Shown here: in pieces, positions 52,994 to 64,000 of the stretch | Position numbering within the stretch: position 1 is the stretch's first letter | How the letters are laid out: the number at the start of each line of letters is the position of its first letter | Assembly (NCBI GenBank): GCA_013399305.1 | Contig: VXAI01000310.1 | Coordinates: forward strand, 73,471-137,470 | Direction of reading: 5' to 3' | Length of the DNA stretch: 64,000 bases | From: Rostratula benghalensis | Taxonomy: Eukaryota > Chordata > Aves > Charadriiformes > Rostratulidae | Translations under genes and position numbers: made by a program | The notes under the pieces: model-generated | Told to the model about the DNA's origin: nothing | Seen by the model: only the letters and a program-made list of their open reading frames with translations | Databases searched by the model: none

Positions 52994-55142
52994 CTGAAAA
53001 GGGAGAAACAAATAGTTTAGCATGTAATTCTGCGAAGTTAATTCTGATGAACAAAAACATTCTTCTGTAAACAATAACAGATGTAACTCTGTAAATACTA
53101 TCAGACTACCTGAATTGCCTGTAGAGTACCAATTAAAACCTTTTTCTCTAATTCAGAATATGTACCTTAATTTTAAAACACTAATCCATTTGTCAAAAAC
53201 AAATGGTTTGAGGTATAAGTTACTGCAGTCCTTCTCAAATTACTGAGTATAAATCCCGGTTTCCTCAGGTGATATTTGAAAGGAATAATAGAGTGTGCAA
53301 AATACCTCAAGAAGTAAAACAATGACCTGGAGTAGAGATAAGAAATGAAGAGTCCTGATAATGATTATCGTATGTTGATTTGAGTGCCAGTGGAGGAATC
53401 GCAAATTAAACCAACTACTGGTGGTATCTGGAGGTTCAGGAGCAGAGGAATGGCAAGCACACTAGCAGAAGGGTAAGAAGGAAAGAGTTGCGTAACACTC
53501 TGCTCCTCAATGCTCTGAATTTATGCTAGCAAGTTACACATAGGTCCTTTGACTAATTTGAGCGTTGAAAATTACTACTATGAAATGGGGAGTAAACTAC
53601 AATACAAGATCTTATTTACTGTGATAAGCAGAGGGGGGAAGATTCAGCTAAAGTACAGGACAATGTCATGATCTAGAAAAATGTTACCAATTAAGTAAAA
53701 AGGGAAAGAAGATCAGACCTTTTAATTGCACCTGTACAACATACTTATTCACTTAATAACTTTAATAAAAGAGAGAGTATTGAATTACACTAGAGAATAT
53801 CTAAAACCTCATATATAAAAGGTTAAAAGGCATAGAAAGAGATGAATATAATCTCTAATACATTATTATTAAAACACTGAGATGTTTATAATGCTCTTTA
53901 TTATTACAGTGGAAGGGCTTATTAGAATTCACAACATTCTAATACTGCAAAAATATCATCAGTGCATAGATCATGTCTTTGAAAGGGTCAGCATGATTTT
54001 ACTTTGGCTTCTAAAATATATTTCCCACTACGTCTGGCAATCTGGCAGCTGATTTCCCACGCTCTCTCTGCCAAACTCACAACTAGGTGTTGAACTCACA
54101 ACTAGGAAAGATACTGTGACTACCACCATAGCTTAATGATTTTTAGTATGCTTCACAAAGTCAAAGCTGCCCACCCTTCATAGCAGAATAGGAAAAGTAA
54201 AAAGAGACCATAAGTTTGTAGGCACCCCAGTGAAAAAACATCCCCATTATTTAAAGATTTTAAAATATATTCCTTTTATTAGAGGATCTTCTTCTTCAAG
54301 TGTTTCTTTACATGTTTTAGGCTATTACCAAAATCCAAGAAGAGTATGTTTGAGACCTTGAAATCATATTGTCTGTATTATGCTCCTATAGCCAAGTCTT
54401 GAAGATTCACTTTCACCAACTTCAATACTATAGTCACAGTTACAACTAACGTAAGTAAGTCCGTTAGATTTCACTAGCTGTGTGAAATAATGTAATTGAA
54501 TGAAAGCAAATTTTGTTTCCACCTAACTCAAAACCGAGGCTCCTCAGCTTTGATGCATACGCTTCTTCATTTGAGAGGGGCATCAGTCCAAAAATAAATC
54601 ACCATGTGATTCCACACTGTTATGTTCTGTCTTTGGGTAGTAAGTATCTCAGAATTAACCCATTTTGCTGACATTTTACCAGCATACTTTTAACTCTCCT
54701 TTAGACTCAGTCAAGAGAGCTATTCTTTCAAACGGAAATACATGATACCAAATACAGCACTCAACTCTAATATTTCAATTCCGTGTCAACAGCTATAATT
54801 AAAGCTGATAGCCTTGCTCATATTGGCAAGGCAGCAAACATGGGAAGAGCTTGAGAGTAGTTGCTGACAGCTGAGATTCACAGATATAAAGTGAAATTAC
54901 TAGATATCTAAAATCAAAGAGAAAATATGTCAACAAGCAAGCTCCAGAAACATTCTGCTTTTGAATCCAAATTCCCACTCTTGCCTGAATACTTCAAAAT
55001 ATGGTCAAATTAGCATCTGATTAAAATAATGTATATTCTTAAGTACTTTAATATGGATATCAGTTCTCATTAGAAACACGTCCATTCACATTTCATTATA
55101 TCAGAACTATATTACTATAATGATGAAATTTGCTTCACATAC
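52994..55142 (-). other. KDM4C: KDM4C intron C-D
   Basis: 2,149 bases between phase-0 junctions. No repeat element, exon or RNA gene was recognised. Confidence 0.8.
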
Positions 55143-55504
55143 ACTGGACGTTTCCATGCCATCATCTTCATTGTTTTTCACAATGGGCACTTCCCCATGT
55201 TCCAAGCTATCTTCACAGCTTTCTAGGTCACTGACATCATCCTCTACTGAGACATTTCCCTCTATATTTGGGTTTTCCGCTTCAGAAGCACATCCCTCTG
55301 CCGTACAGTATGGTACTGATGAAACAGACTGATTTTGAGATTTCAAACTGTCTTCTGTTCTACAGCTATCAGAAGCAAGCATGTGGGCCACGGAATCTTC
55401 ACATGTAGAGAGAGGATGACTGGAATCTGTCTTGCCCTCATCTTCCATTTTTGTTTTCTCTAGTACAGGAACAGGGCTTGAAAACGAGTCTGAATGGACA
55501 CCTC
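55143..55504 (-). CDS. KDM4C: KDM4C internal exon C: acidic serine-rich linker
   Basis: The longest coding exon here: two bases completing a Gly codon with exon B, then 120 codons ending in phase 0. It is rich in Ser, Glu and Asp. The stretch SDLESCEDSLEHGEVPIV matches the mammalian pattern SDVESHGNGLEPGEIPAV, which fixes the identity. The acceptor is CATATATAG/GAGGTG and the donor TCCAGT/GTATGT. It should be disordered and is the fastest-diverging part of the gene. Acidic residues and possible phosphorylation sites are visible, but no domain. Both neighbouring phases close exactly (1+2 on the upstream side, 0 on the downstream side). Confidence 0.9.
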
Positions 55505-57600
55505 CTATATATGAAGAATATAATTTGTTAATAAAACTAACCTTATACTATTGCATTTCATTTCATTTCACAACAATCTGAGTTATTAAAATTCAAAGCA
55601 TAGTTCATCAATTAGAAATCATATAGAAAAGCATTTGGTAGGACATACACCAATATGTAATACAGGTTTGATCAAAAAATAGATAAAATATAAATGTTTT
55701 GAGTATGCAGTGTGAAATATACTTTTAATCATTTAATTGGTATTTTGTATTTGAATTCGAAGAGGTCTTCATATCATTCAAAATAATCAATAGTCATGCA
55801 GCTTGTTTACTCTGACAGCCCACAAGAACTTTTAATAGTTGGGAAAAATTATAGAAAAGGTTGGTATATTGAACTTTATATCCTGCATTTATATCTAGTA
55901 GGCCTGTTGTAAAAATTAAAATAAACAAAGACTAATGGTTTATAATTAGGAAAACAAATTTCAAATAGATAACAATAATATTTTGAAAACAACAGCATCA
56001 GTCTAAAAATGAAAAGCCATTAGCATCATTTTCTATTTCAGCAATTAGCATACTATTATATTTCAGTGATGCTGACGGGTGAATTTGTGTTGATTTTACT
56101 TTATGCAAATTCTTCATTTGCTGATGCTTTCATGGGATAGACAAAACAGTGGGTTAGACAGGTCACACAAAAAACATGTTCCTAAAGAACTCTATGGCAC
56201 ACATCACGATGAATTTTGATTCAGCAGCACATCCAAGGCAATAAAGAAAACAGTGTCTGTAAAGTCCCTTCCCTTTCTTTCTTTACAATGGTTGTTTGAA
56301 CTTCTTTTTCTGAAAAATCCCTTTTCCAGGTGAAATGTATATAAAATTTAGTAATATGAAGCTCATCCAGTACTATAACATAATCTTTGGGTACAAAGAA
56401 TATTGCCCCAACTGAGCATAATGGATACACTAGCCAGACATAATGCAGACTAAATTACCATCTCCAACATGAATACTGGAACATCCGACATCGTATCTAA
56501 ACAAGGTCCTCTTCCCTGCAAATGTCTAGGCACCACCCTTTAATAGCACAAAGGAAAGAGTATAGCCCTTCTCTCTTCTCTGCTTTTCCTTCCCTTGCCA
56601 CCAAACACTGAATGGTTGCTAACTACTGGCTTCCCAGAGGTCATGAACACTCCAAACCTGTTATAAGTTGGGGAAAGTGTAAAGGAGTAACAACTTAAAA
56701 AAAAAAAAAAAAAATGTTAGAACAGTCTTAGAAAGGCTTTTGTAGAGCACCAACTATTTTTTCCACAGGAATTTCTAAGTTTCCATATTTGAATACTGAC
56801 TTTGTTATCTTTATGTGGAACAATCCTGATATTTACCATGTCCAAGTAACTATTAACATAACCATTAATATTCACAATCAGGGAACACTCTATATGCAAA
56901 TTGCAAGTAAACTTTCAGTATCAGTATAAAACCAATGGGACTGCTCAGAAACCGAGTTAAAATTGCAGTTTGTCTTTCAAATCAGGAATGTAAAACTACA
57001 CCTGAACTACAATGAAATGTGAAACAGATGGAGTAAGGGCCAGAAAAGACCAACTATATTAGCATAAAATAGTTGCGAAGAAAAAACACCCTTTGGCTTG
57101 ACCAGGCCTTTATAACTTGCATTGTCTGACAGCTCAACAGGAAATAACAAGAAATCTGCAGTCTCAGGATAGATCATTTTTGTGGACAAGTATAGACCAC
57201 TTCTAGTATGTAACACTCTTCACGCAAATATATGTAGCATACTACAAACATATATGTTCTCTACTGACTGTGTAAGTGACAAGATAATCTGTATCACTTT
57301 TGTTTATAAAATTTTTTGCTGTAAAACCTATCAGTCTATTGAAGAAATTGAATATACAAACCTCATCCTTTTATTCCTTTTAAAAAACACTTCATTAAAA
57401 CAGTTTGGGTGATATGACTCTCAGCTTAGAATCTTAATGTTGTCATTTTCTCATTCTTACTGAATATCAGCCTTCTCTGCATTATTTTATTTTATTATTC
57501 TACTTAGGATAATATCATACTTTAACATCCTGTGATTTGTGGCTTTAGAGTATCAGCAGCCTACAACTTACATGTGAAACAAAACCAGTCTTTATCTCAC
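55505..57600 (-). other. KDM4C: KDM4C intron B-C
   Basis: 2,096 bases, AT-rich, with a poly-A run at about 56697-56714. No mobile element or other gene was recognised. Confidence 0.8.
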
Positions 57601-57839
57601 CTGTAACCTTGACATTATCCAATAAATGTTGATCCAGCTGCATTATACTACGGTTTTCTTCTTCCCCAGAAGGCACTCCTGTGTTTACCAGTCTCACTTT
57701 TTTTCCAGGTTCTGCATTGACCTTGAAGCCATCACTAGCTGCTTCAGTCGTTATGATTTCTGCACCAGCTACCATAGCAGATACTCTCTTGTCCTCTGGA
57801 GTTTTAAGCTTTTTAGATCGGGATCTGGTGTGCGGGAAG
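57601..57839 (-). CDS. KDM4C: KDM4C internal exon B: start of disordered linker
   Basis: The exon has one base completing a codon, 79 codons, then one base. It begins with a basic patch, TRSRSKKLKTPEDKR, which corresponds to the mammalian ARSTSKRPKADEEE region. It then runs through a low-complexity acidic segment ending LDNVKVTG, alignable with the mammalian SDHIKLSG. The acceptor is TATAACAG/CTTCCC and the donor ACAG/GTGAGA. A second GTAAGT motif lies 29 bases further into the intron. Using it would put exon C out of frame, so the CAG/GTGAGA donor is chosen. This linker joins the catalytic domain to the PHD/Tudor reader half and has no known catalytic residues. Identity with mammals is low, so the call rests on phase, order and the basic motif. 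Confidence 0.85.
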
Positions 57840-60511
57840 CTGTTATAAGAGATATTGCTGTCAGAGTAGAATGTCTGCCTTGGATAAGATAAAAACGTCT
57901 ACCAATACATATGTCCCTTTCACCTGCTTAAAGTGGTTAAAAACTGACAATTTTCATCTTTTTGTGTTGAGATAGTGTTTACAATTTATTAAGTGATAGA
58001 TTAACAATTGATTGGATTTAACCTAATCTTTTATCACTGTTCTACGGCAAAGTTATTAAATTGTAAAAGTAAAATAACCCTAAGCAACTATTACTTAACC
58101 AGTATCCAAACTAGCTTTTTAATGAATCATTCTTTTGAACCTGAAAGCAAATAACCCTTATAAATGTAATGAAGATAAAACACTCTTGGTTGCACTAAAA
58201 TTGGGTGGTATTTCCAAACCCTAATGCTACTAAACAACTTGACTGAGTAACCTTGTAAAATCAGATCTGTTTAGATATCCTATAATTGTTATATTGACAC
58301 AAACAAGCATCTGAAACAAGAAAAAAAGTCCAATCACTAAATATTTTAAATGACCACACTATCAAGCAATATATTTCATCATGCTATGTAAAAAATAAAG
58401 TTGAAATTAAATCTACAGCGTAAGTTTTTCTACCCTCAGAAGCAGAAGGGAAAGGTTAAAGCAGGGGAAATCCCTCCCCCGCCTCTCCACTCCTGTTAGA
58501 AACTGGTTTGTAATTTATGTGTCCAGTTTCAAATTTAGCTATGTGACATGGAAGGAGATTCTATGTCTTCACTACACATCAGGTTTCAAAACTCATAACA
58601 TGCTAGTGATAAAAGCCCAACTATGGCAGGTAAACCAGGAGTTTCACAGAGGTCCTGCATCTTAGACTACAGACAACTCCAGAAAAACTTGTTCTTACCC
58701 CTTAAATTTTATCCTATGTCCATCAGTGTATCTTTCAACACTCTATAAAACAGTAATTTCCAAAAAAATTTACAGAGTATGAGACGCTCATCAGCTCACA
58801 TTGTAATGTAACAGCAAGTATTATTACTGTTTACATGCAGTCATTAGATGTTCCATTGGAGCAAAGTGTGTCAGCCATAAATGTCAGAGTTAAACTCTCC
58901 CTGTCACTACAGTCACGAAGATTTCCATAAATGGCATTTCTATTTTCACTCCGCTGGAACTTGTATTATTCACATAATCAAAATGATGACAATTTCAATC
59001 GACACATTACACTAGAAATGAAGCTGAATAAACATTTTATCCACCCTTTGCAATATGCATTGTTACCATGCCTGAAGAAAATCCAACTCAAGAAGTAAAC
59101 AGCATTGGGATTGTGTTTATTTGCTAAGCTAAGTGTTCCTATGATAAAATCAGCTCATGTGTTCCTTTGACAAAACTTTCAACACAATTATTTGCTTTTA
59201 GTTAAAAGTGCCTACTCCATAAGGGTACTACCAAAGGAATCATTGCTGGTCCCATTATGAACTTGCAGTAACACTGTACGATATATACAGTGAAATTTAC
59301 TACAGGACAAAATGGCATTCAACTAGCTAAACAGCAAAATTATTCTCTCTGTGTGTCTGGGTCACTATTATATATATGCTACTATACAGGCTGCAAGAAC
59401 TGACTCTACCCCACAAACACAATGCTACTCTTATCAACTACGATATTCCACTACAGTGACAGTTGGTCCTCCTCTTTACAGGTTGACTTTCCTATCACTT
59501 TCCTTGAGAAATACATTAACTTACAAAGAAAATGAGGAAATTCAGTTTAAGAGAAAGTTTTAAAAGTAATTATATTGTAAAGTGATTTGAAGGACGAAAA
59601 AGATCTTGAAAAATCCAGTATTATCTTTAGCCCAGCAAACTGCTCTCCACATTGGTAGATACCAATAAAACCACCCACCCTGTAGCTAGAAATTAAATAG
59701 CTTTTTATTAGATAATGAAGAAGAAAATCCATAAAGATCCTGTTAAGTAAGAAAAGAAAGCACTAACAAAAAAAAAAAAAAAAAAATTGTGCAATGCAAA
59801 GAAAAAACAGAATCATAGACATGATGCACACCAAGAAAATAGATCCAGCTATGAGACTGCCTTAACAGGTCAAAGTTTTGATAGCTTCAGTGGCAAGCTG
59901 AGAAACCTTTTTCCCCTAACTTTCTTAGTGGCGTCATCACTAACAACTGAGGTTTAGGCCTTCCTTATGCTAAATTATGATCTCTGATTGACCTGTGGTA
60001 GACTGAGAGGTTTCGTCTACTGTGAGTGTGTGGGACAGCCAGTGACACCTCTTTGGAGCTAGATGGCAGTAACTATAGCAAGAGACTGCACACAGCTGAT
60101 GGGATTCTCCTACAGCTTCATGGCTAAGTTTTTCCAATTTAAACTTTAGCTGAACTCTTAGGAGACTTCTCCTTTGTCTTTTGGTTGCAGCTGTCACTAG
60201 AAACAACAGCAACCATCCATACCTTGAAAATTTTAATAGAATATTCTCTACTAAAGATTCTGAATACCACACTGATGAATTTTTATGCTCTCTATAATCA
60301 TTAAATTCAGCTATATACATAAGTTGTAAAATGAATTAATTTTTCATAGTCACTCTGGAGTTCATCTTAATACAGAAAATGGAAAAACAAGCTTCACCGA
60401 AAGTAAACAAATTCAAATAAAACTTCAGAGAAAGTGACCAAAAAAAGAAACAAAAAGGAGATTGACATCATATTGAAAACAATTAAATGGAAGATAAAGA
60501 AACATAAATAC
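57840..60511 (-). other. KDM4C: KDM4C intron A-B
   Basis: 2,672 bases with GT at the exon A end and AG before exon B. No CR1 or LTR was recognised. It includes a poly-A run at about 59768-59787. Nothing else is supportable. Confidence 0.8.
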
Positions 60512-60705
60512 CAGTGCGGAAAGTTCTCTATTTTTTTTCTGCTTTGTAGCCAGGCCTTTACTTCAGGTGTTGATTTAGGAGTTGGTTTAGTATGATCAAT
60601 AGTGTATAAATCTTTGCCTTGTTTCCACAGCTGGTATCTATCTGGTTGAAACTTCTTCACAAAGATGTCCATGGATATTGTCACCATGTCTTTCCTACAA
60701 GTGCA
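60512..60705 (-). CDS. KDM4C: KDM4C internal exon A: end of JmjC catalytic module
   Basis: This exon holds 64 codons plus two bases of an internal part of lysine demethylase 4C, a nuclear Fe(II)/2-oxoglutarate enzyme that removes methyl groups from H3K9 and H3K36. It opens with Cys-Thr-Cys-Arg-Lys-Asp. The two cysteines match the family's structural zinc ligands (Cys306 and Cys308 in KDM4A numbering). The segment [14 protein letters not shown] followed by [10 protein letters not shown] is diagnostic of KDM4 and closest to KDM4C. The acceptor reads ttctcttgcag/TGCACT and the donor CACTG/GTATTT. It ends two bases into a codon, completed by the first base of exon B to give Cys. The last residues (KKIENFPH) are unlike the mammalian RRRKVRKAS stretch, as expected where the fold ends and the linker begins. 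The upstream JmjN and JmjC exons are beyond the window. Confidence 0.95.
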
Positions 60706-61559
60706 CTGCAAGAGAAGACAGGAATTTATAAGTGATAAATAATGAAATATGCCACAGGTTTGCAGTAAAGAAAGTCCAAAATAAAAATCCCACATGTGAA
60801 AACCAACTGTAACCAAAATATTCCTTTTACCCCTCTTCCTCACTTATCCAGGGGAGGTAAAGATCATCCAAGACAAGAAATTATCAGCAAATATGACACA
60901 CTAGGATTCTACAAAGGTAGAAATTTTTTTATTACCTCTAAAAAATTAAGACTAAAATGAAACTACAGCATGTCTTTTTGCTCTGTTAGCTATTCTTGAT
61001 TGTTTTAAGCATACTGTCATGTTGAATTCAGAGACTGCATGTGTCTTCAGTGGCATCACAATTTTCTTTTTAAAAATAAAATAACTTAGGTAGTATACAC
61101 CTAACCCAAAGGCCTTTACAGGCATGTACAGTCCTAGCTTTTAACTCTTCAAAAAGCATAGTTACAGTTTTCCCAGGTTTCTCTACAGTAAGGAAGACAC
61201 ATGCAAGAGGGGAATATTATGTTTAAGGTCTAGAAGAGCGTGTTGCAAGAATGTAATCTGATCTTCTGTCTAATGAAGGCTCAACTCTCATGCAGTATTT
61301 TCTTTTGCTGTAGTGCCTGATTTTAGCCCCGCAAAGAATTTTTGCATTGTTTTTCTTTACAAATTATGCATATGAATGGATTAATTTGGACATATTTGAA
61401 TAAACTCTTAATAATGATCATGAAAATGTAGAGAAGCCTTAACTTTGAATACTGTAGATGTTGAGACATTTTCAGACTAAAGTTACTGTACCTAATACTC
61501 AAAAATACTAGTATTAGGAGACTGCAATAAGTAAATCAATACACCCCCCAGCATGTAAA

Positions 61560-61850
61560 CTATAGTGGTGGATGAACCTTGTCTGTCTGCCAGGTGCTCA
61601 CCGACCTGCTCTCTCATTTTCCCTCCACAGCAGGACAGGGAGAGAAAATAAGATGAAAAAGGTCATGAACTGAGGTAAGGACAGGAAGATCACTGACCAA
61701 GATCACTACTACAGACTCAACTTGAGGAAATTAAATTATGTAATGCCAATTAATAAGAGATTAGGATAGGGAGAAATAAGAACAAAACTAAAACCAGTTT
61801 CCCTCCCCCTTCTTTTTCCCAGGCTCATTTTCACTTCTGACTCTGATATC
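61560..61850 (-). mobile_element. Bird ERV LTR fragment, R/U5-like part
   Basis: The plus strand shows GCAGGACAGGGAGAGAAAATAAGATG, GACAGGAAGATCACTGACCA and ACAGACTCAACTTGAGGAAATTAA. I recognise these as the reverse complement of common bird ERV LTR sequence. Borders are not defined and no target duplication was found. It abuts the next fragment. Confidence 0.6.
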
Positions 61851-62092
61851 CACAGGGCTGTTTATTTTCCTTACTCTCTATCTCACAGCTGCTTTTCACC
61901 TTTTCTTAAATATGCTGTCACAGAGGCACCACTAGAGTCCTTGGCAGCTCTGGGCAGCAGTGGGCTCATTTTGGAGCCAGCTGGACCTGACGGTGTCCAA
62001 CATGGAGGCAGATACTGATCCCTTCTCACAGAAGCCACTGCTGCAGCCCCACCTCTGCTGCCAGAATCTTGCCATGGAAACCCCATCCAACA
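61851..62092 (-). mobile_element. Bird ERV LTR fragment, U3-like promoter part
   Basis: On the minus strand it reads GGGGTTTCCATGGCAAGATTCTGGCAGC, then GTGGCTTCTGTGAGAAGGG, and a TATA-like CATATTTAAGAAAAGG, resembling the U3 end of bird ERV LTRs. A 67-codon open frame over it (61883-62086) is a by-product of its GC-rich sequence, not a gene. It may form one rearranged LTR with the fragment to its left, or be a separate insertion. Confidence 0.6.
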
Positions 62093-64000
62093 ATTCAGAT
62101 TAAAAGCCAGCTGACTGGCTAAAACACAGTCTTATTCTCAAAACTTTTAAAGAATTTAACTTTTTTAAAAAGCAAAACTGAGACAGTATTTTGTTTAAAG
62201 TAAGCAGAGATATATTTTTAAAAGTGGCAAACGCATGCCCTGGGTTTCTGGTTTGCTACACCTAGTTTTATCACCCCTTTTAAGCCAGGACAGTGTTACA
62301 TTACAGAAAGTTGAAACTCAAAAGAGACTGAGTGATGCTTTTCTCCTAGTTAGCTTGCTGCGTGCTGGATGCATCTTACTTTGTCTGTTATTTCTACCCT
62401 TCATTTCTAGTCTACTCCTTTTTCCCCTCGAAAATCATAATATATAAAACGAGGAGAAGGAATCCCAGATGTATTAAGAAAGCTTGTTTTCCTTTCAACG
62501 GGTCAACGTTGAATATGCTGCCTATTCACCACAGCGCCCTCTACTGGGGGGATGGAATGCCAAAGAATAACAATGCCTCAAAAACAGAAGTTAAAACTTT
62601 ATGCAGCTGTATTTAATTACAGTTTTTACCCTAAATGCGATTAGAATTTTCCTTTTTCAAACAACTTCCAACATGTATGTACATACAAACACACACAGTT
62701 TGTAAAAGGCAACCTTATTTGAAATAGCCTGTCTCATTCAGAGTCACGCTGAATAGTAACATACAAGCAATTGCAATATTTTGTGTACTGCAAAAATACA
62801 TAGATAGTCCACTGAAATATATTTTAAAAATTAAATTTGTAACATATATTCAACCAATACTGGGTTTTCTATCCATTTACACACCAAATCATTTTGTATT
62901 CAAGCCATGCCTCTACACACCAATCAAAAATGGTTGTTAAAGCAAGAAAAAATTTAGAGGACTACTGTTTCTACTGTTAGACACCCAAGACTTCCAGTAG
63001 TTTGGAAGAAAATAATTATTTAGGTCAGCACTGAAGTATCAAAGAAGAGAATACATTAAGAAATATAATTCTACTTCATTCTACAATAGAATGATAATTA
63101 TATATGGAAAGACTCAATGTAAATTGTCTCAACAAGGCACAGAATTTCTGTCTTTCAGTAATCTTTGATCAGTTTTCACTACCTCTTAATACAACTACAG
63201 CAAATGATTCAGGCAAATATGAGAAATATTATAGAATTTTCTAGATGATTCAAAACTTTGTAAAACATACACTTCTGAGTAAAAAGCAATGGAGAAAAAT
63301 CACATTTAACAGCATTACTGCTTACCTGAAAATAAAAAAGACAAGCTTTTAGACATTAAAAGGGGAAATATTTGGAAGTATCTCAGACAACGACAGCAGA
63401 TATGTTCTGAAAATTATTTCTACTTATACACACTAAATTGACACAAGGAAAAAAAAATACTGTTGCTTTGATAAATAATTTGGAGGATTTTTGTTGTCCT
63501 TGGTGGTGTTGGCAACAGTTTTTAATGGGGGTTTTTGTTTTTTTATTTTGATTTCCCATTTGACTGACTTGTAGCTGACAGTTATATGGCTTCCTGCTCC
63601 CATGACAAAAAAGTGACTGAAAGATTCTCTCTAAAGCAAAACTAAATGTTATTCTGTTGAAGAAGCCTCTAGGGACACATACAAAAGGGACACGACAGAG
63701 TCTACTAAAATTAAAATAAATAAATAAATAAGCAAGCATATTTCAGTATTTTTAAAAAGTAAATGCAACAATCAAAATTATTGTATCACCATGTAAAATA
63801 CAGCTGATATTGCCATAAACTTTACAACCTTTGCACTGGAAATAATTCTTTTCCGTATCCAGTAGAATTTGTGTGATACATGTTCTCAGTCAACGATTAG
63901 TATGACAATCAGAATACTTAAGGAAACAAAACTGTCACAATTCTTTGATATTACCATTAACATCATCAGTGTCACCATTACTATTATTTACTATCAAAAA

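Larger units (their letters stand above)
60706..64000 (-). other. KDM4C: KDM4C intron upstream of exon A (partial)
   Basis: No exon was found here. The preceding KDM4C exon should end near the conserved WIDYGKVAKL, and no match was seen. It holds the ERV LTR fragments listed separately (61560-62092) and a short (AAAT)n run at about 63712-63732. The rest looks like unique AT-rich intron. Confidence 0.7.

Noticed and set aside
57545..57600. Alternative downstream donor (CAT/GTAAGT) for exon B
   Set aside because: Its use would put exon C in a frame with stops. CAG/GTGAGA gives the correct phase.
61883..62086. 67-codon GC-rich minus-strand frame
   Set aside because: It lies wholly within LTR-like sequence including a TATA-like box.
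1..64000. Bacterial-type systems (operons, CRISPR, phage defence)
   Set aside because: The intron-exon structure, CR1 and LTRs show a vertebrate genome. No such arrays or gene clusters are present.

Overview
The window is vertebrate nuclear DNA, almost certainly from a bird. The evidence is an AT-rich, intron-dominated sequence, several CR1 LINE copies (the dominant bird retrotransposon), bird-type endogenous retrovirus LTRs, and one recognisable gene on the minus strand. That gene is KDM4C (JMJD2C), a JmjC-family histone H3K9/H3K36 demethylase. In chicken it maps to the Z chromosome, so a Z-linked origin is likely but is not shown by the sequence itself.

Nine consecutive internal KDM4C exons can be placed, read from high to low coordinate and named A to I here: A 60705-60512, B 57839-57601, C 55504-55143, D 52993-52882, E 30478-30297, F 29443-29227, G 28355-28279, H 10666-10611, I 7586-7478. 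Every intron is bounded by GT and AG on the minus strand. The reading phase is kept across all eight junctions, giving 1,548 coding bases (516 codons) without a stop. Exon A holds the end of the JmjC catalytic module, including the two cysteines of its structural zinc site. Exons B to D encode the acidic, serine-rich linker. Exons E to I encode the pre-PHD segment and most of the double PHD region. The JmjN/JmjC start lies beyond 64000. The rest of the second PHD, the Tudor domains, the stop codon and the 3' UTR should lie before position 1. No promoter, first exon or last exon is present.

The rest is intron with mobile-element debris. CR1 fragments lie at 1-1070 (+), 24163-27240 (+, two elements), 31108-32575 (-, one CR1 inside another and split by an assembly gap), 42355-43399 (+) and 52105-52748 (+). 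Two solo ERV LTRs in opposite orientation lie at 33734-34100 and 34378-35106, and two adjacent LTR fragments occupy 61560-62092. A three-copy dispersed repeat of about 250-310 bp, built on a unit of about 59 bp, lies at 39.46, 41.75 and 43.96 kb and matches no family I can name. N gaps are at 10221-10247 and 31595-32214.

There is no operon, CRISPR array or defence-like system, and I found no convincing new multi-gene system. The most useful leads are the unnamed 59-bp-unit repeat family, the nested CR1 at the gap, the LTR pair, two palindromes at 41.3 kb, and two unrecognised intronic open frames that might be decayed retrocopies or chance.
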